The notes beneath the pieces are model-generated. The model was not told the origin of the DNA and did no database searches. It worked only from the letters and a program-made list of their open reading frames with translations. 5,099 nucleotides of DNA, taken from the NCBI GenBank assembly GCA_007117405.1, contig SKGP01000005.1, forward strand, positions 1-5,099. Direction: 5' to 3'. Below are positions 4,419 to 5,099 of this stretch, one piece after another. Origin of the DNA: Candidatus Woesearchaeota archaeon (GTDB lineage Archaea > Nanobdellota > Nanobdellia > Woesearchaeales > UBA583). How positions within the stretch are numbered: the first letter of the stretch is position 1; every line of letters begins with the position of its first letter. A program made the position numbers and the translations under genes.

Positions 4419-5099
4419 CATTTCCACACAGGCAGAACTTGAATTTTAATTCCATCTTGTTCTAGTTCATACTCTTCATCTTCTGTTAAGATTAAGCCTG
4501 TTTTTAGATTGTAAGATTTGCAGGCATCAAGTAAACCTTCAATTTCTCGCTTTTTTGTGTCAATGTCATCTAGGCTTTTTGTTACTTGAATTGCTTGAAT
4601 AATTTCTAAACCTTCTTTTATTACAAAGTCACACTCCTTTTTTTGTTTGTGATAATAAATCTCTTTTCCTCTTCGTTTTAGTTCAATAAAAACTAAATTT
4701 TCTAAAATTCTTCCTTTATCTTCACTAAATTTAAAACCTATTGCATTTGCAAGACCAGTATCTATTACGTATAATTTGTTTAAATTTACCATTTGCTTTT
4801 TTACTGAAAAATCAAATAATTCTAAATCAAATATCAGATATGTTTCTTTCAGATAAGAAATATACTTTTTAAGTGTGTCATATGCTCCAAGATTTAAATT
4901 TTTTAATTTATTTACCGAGTATAATTTTGATAAATTTGAAATAAAATAAAAAGATAATTTTCTTAAATATTCAATATTAGAAACACCATAACGATTGCCA
5001 ATATCTTTTAAAATTATTGTATCATAGTAAGAGATTAATTCTTGTTTCTTTAATCAATCTTCTTTTAATTCCAAAATTTTTCGACATCCACCCCAATTC
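4400..5099 (-). pseudogene. AAA ATPase with DUF4143 domain, C-terminal part, interrupted by in-frame TGA
   Basis: The minus-strand frame reads as one protein from the right edge to TAA at 4402-4400, but a TGA stands at 5056-5054. Before it lies GG-CRKILELKED; after it come the standard family features: YYDTIILKDIGNRYG, a helical segment, KYISYLKETYLIF, VDTGLANA-like VIDTGLANA, GRILENLVFIELKRRG, EIYYHKQKKECDFVI, IQAIQV and a closing VWKW. These belong to the archaeal/bacterial AAA_14-DUF4143 ATPases, with a P-loop N-terminal domain (outside this window) and a restriction-nuclease-like C-terminal fold. The usual G-G-F-P motif just before the TGA is also changed (GGCR). No ATG, GTG or TTG lies in frame between the TGA and Met at 4792, so reinitiation would give only the last 130 residues. 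I read this as a decaying copy; a sequencing error or recoded TGA is possible. The last codons (CLLKQ) come from the hairpin repeat. Confidence 0.65.

Noticed and set aside
5054..5056. TGA as a selenocysteine codon
   Set aside because: Family members do not have Cys at this variable position, and archaeal selenocysteine use is limited to few lineages.

Overview
The window is AT-rich and looks archaeal, probably from a DPANN-type lineage (Woesearchaeota/Pacearchaeota/Nanoarchaeota-like). The main evidence is a RadB recombinase paralogue, a MoaD/SAMP-like ubiquitin-fold protein ending in Gly-Gly, and a coiled-coil protein with a low-complexity N-terminus. In addition, TATA boxes sit about 26 bp upstream of start codons, with almost no room for a 5' leader. 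All six visible stop codons of intact genes are TAA. The lineage is inferred; there is no rRNA or other marker to fix it.

Layout: (1) 1-551, minus: the N-terminal part of a secreted or surface protein with a signal peptide and a cupredoxin-like beta domain, starting at GTG and running off the left edge. (2) 661-1122, plus: a small helical protein I do not recognise. (3) 1127-2134, minus: a sugar-phosphate nucleotidyltransferase with a C-terminal left-handed beta-helix, in which several catalytic residues are replaced. Genes 2 and 3 converge with a 4-bp gap, and both stop codons lie in one small palindrome. (4) 2245-2445, plus: the MoaD/ThiS/SAMP-like protein, divergent from gene 3 across a 110-bp region with two facing TATA boxes and an inverted repeat. 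(5) 2575-3477, plus: a 300-residue protein with an Asn/Pro/Gln/Ser-rich N-terminal half and a coiled-coil C-terminal half. (6) 3466-4149, minus: RadB, overlapping gene 5 tail to tail by 12 bp. (7) About 4228-4418: a tandem array of a two-hairpin repeat. (8) 4400-5099, minus: the C-terminal part of an AAA/DUF4143 ATPase with an in-frame TGA, probably a decaying copy, whose stop codon lies inside the last hairpin of the array.

How the genes relate: there is no obvious operon. Nearly every gene has its own promoter and neighbours are convergent or divergent, so this reads as separate housekeeping and accessory genes. The most unusual items are the two-hairpin array, where pairing is kept although the arms differ in sequence; the nucleotidyltransferase with an apparently disabled active site; and the TGA inside the DUF4143 ATPase. 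I see no tRNA, rRNA, CRISPR array or complete insertion sequence.
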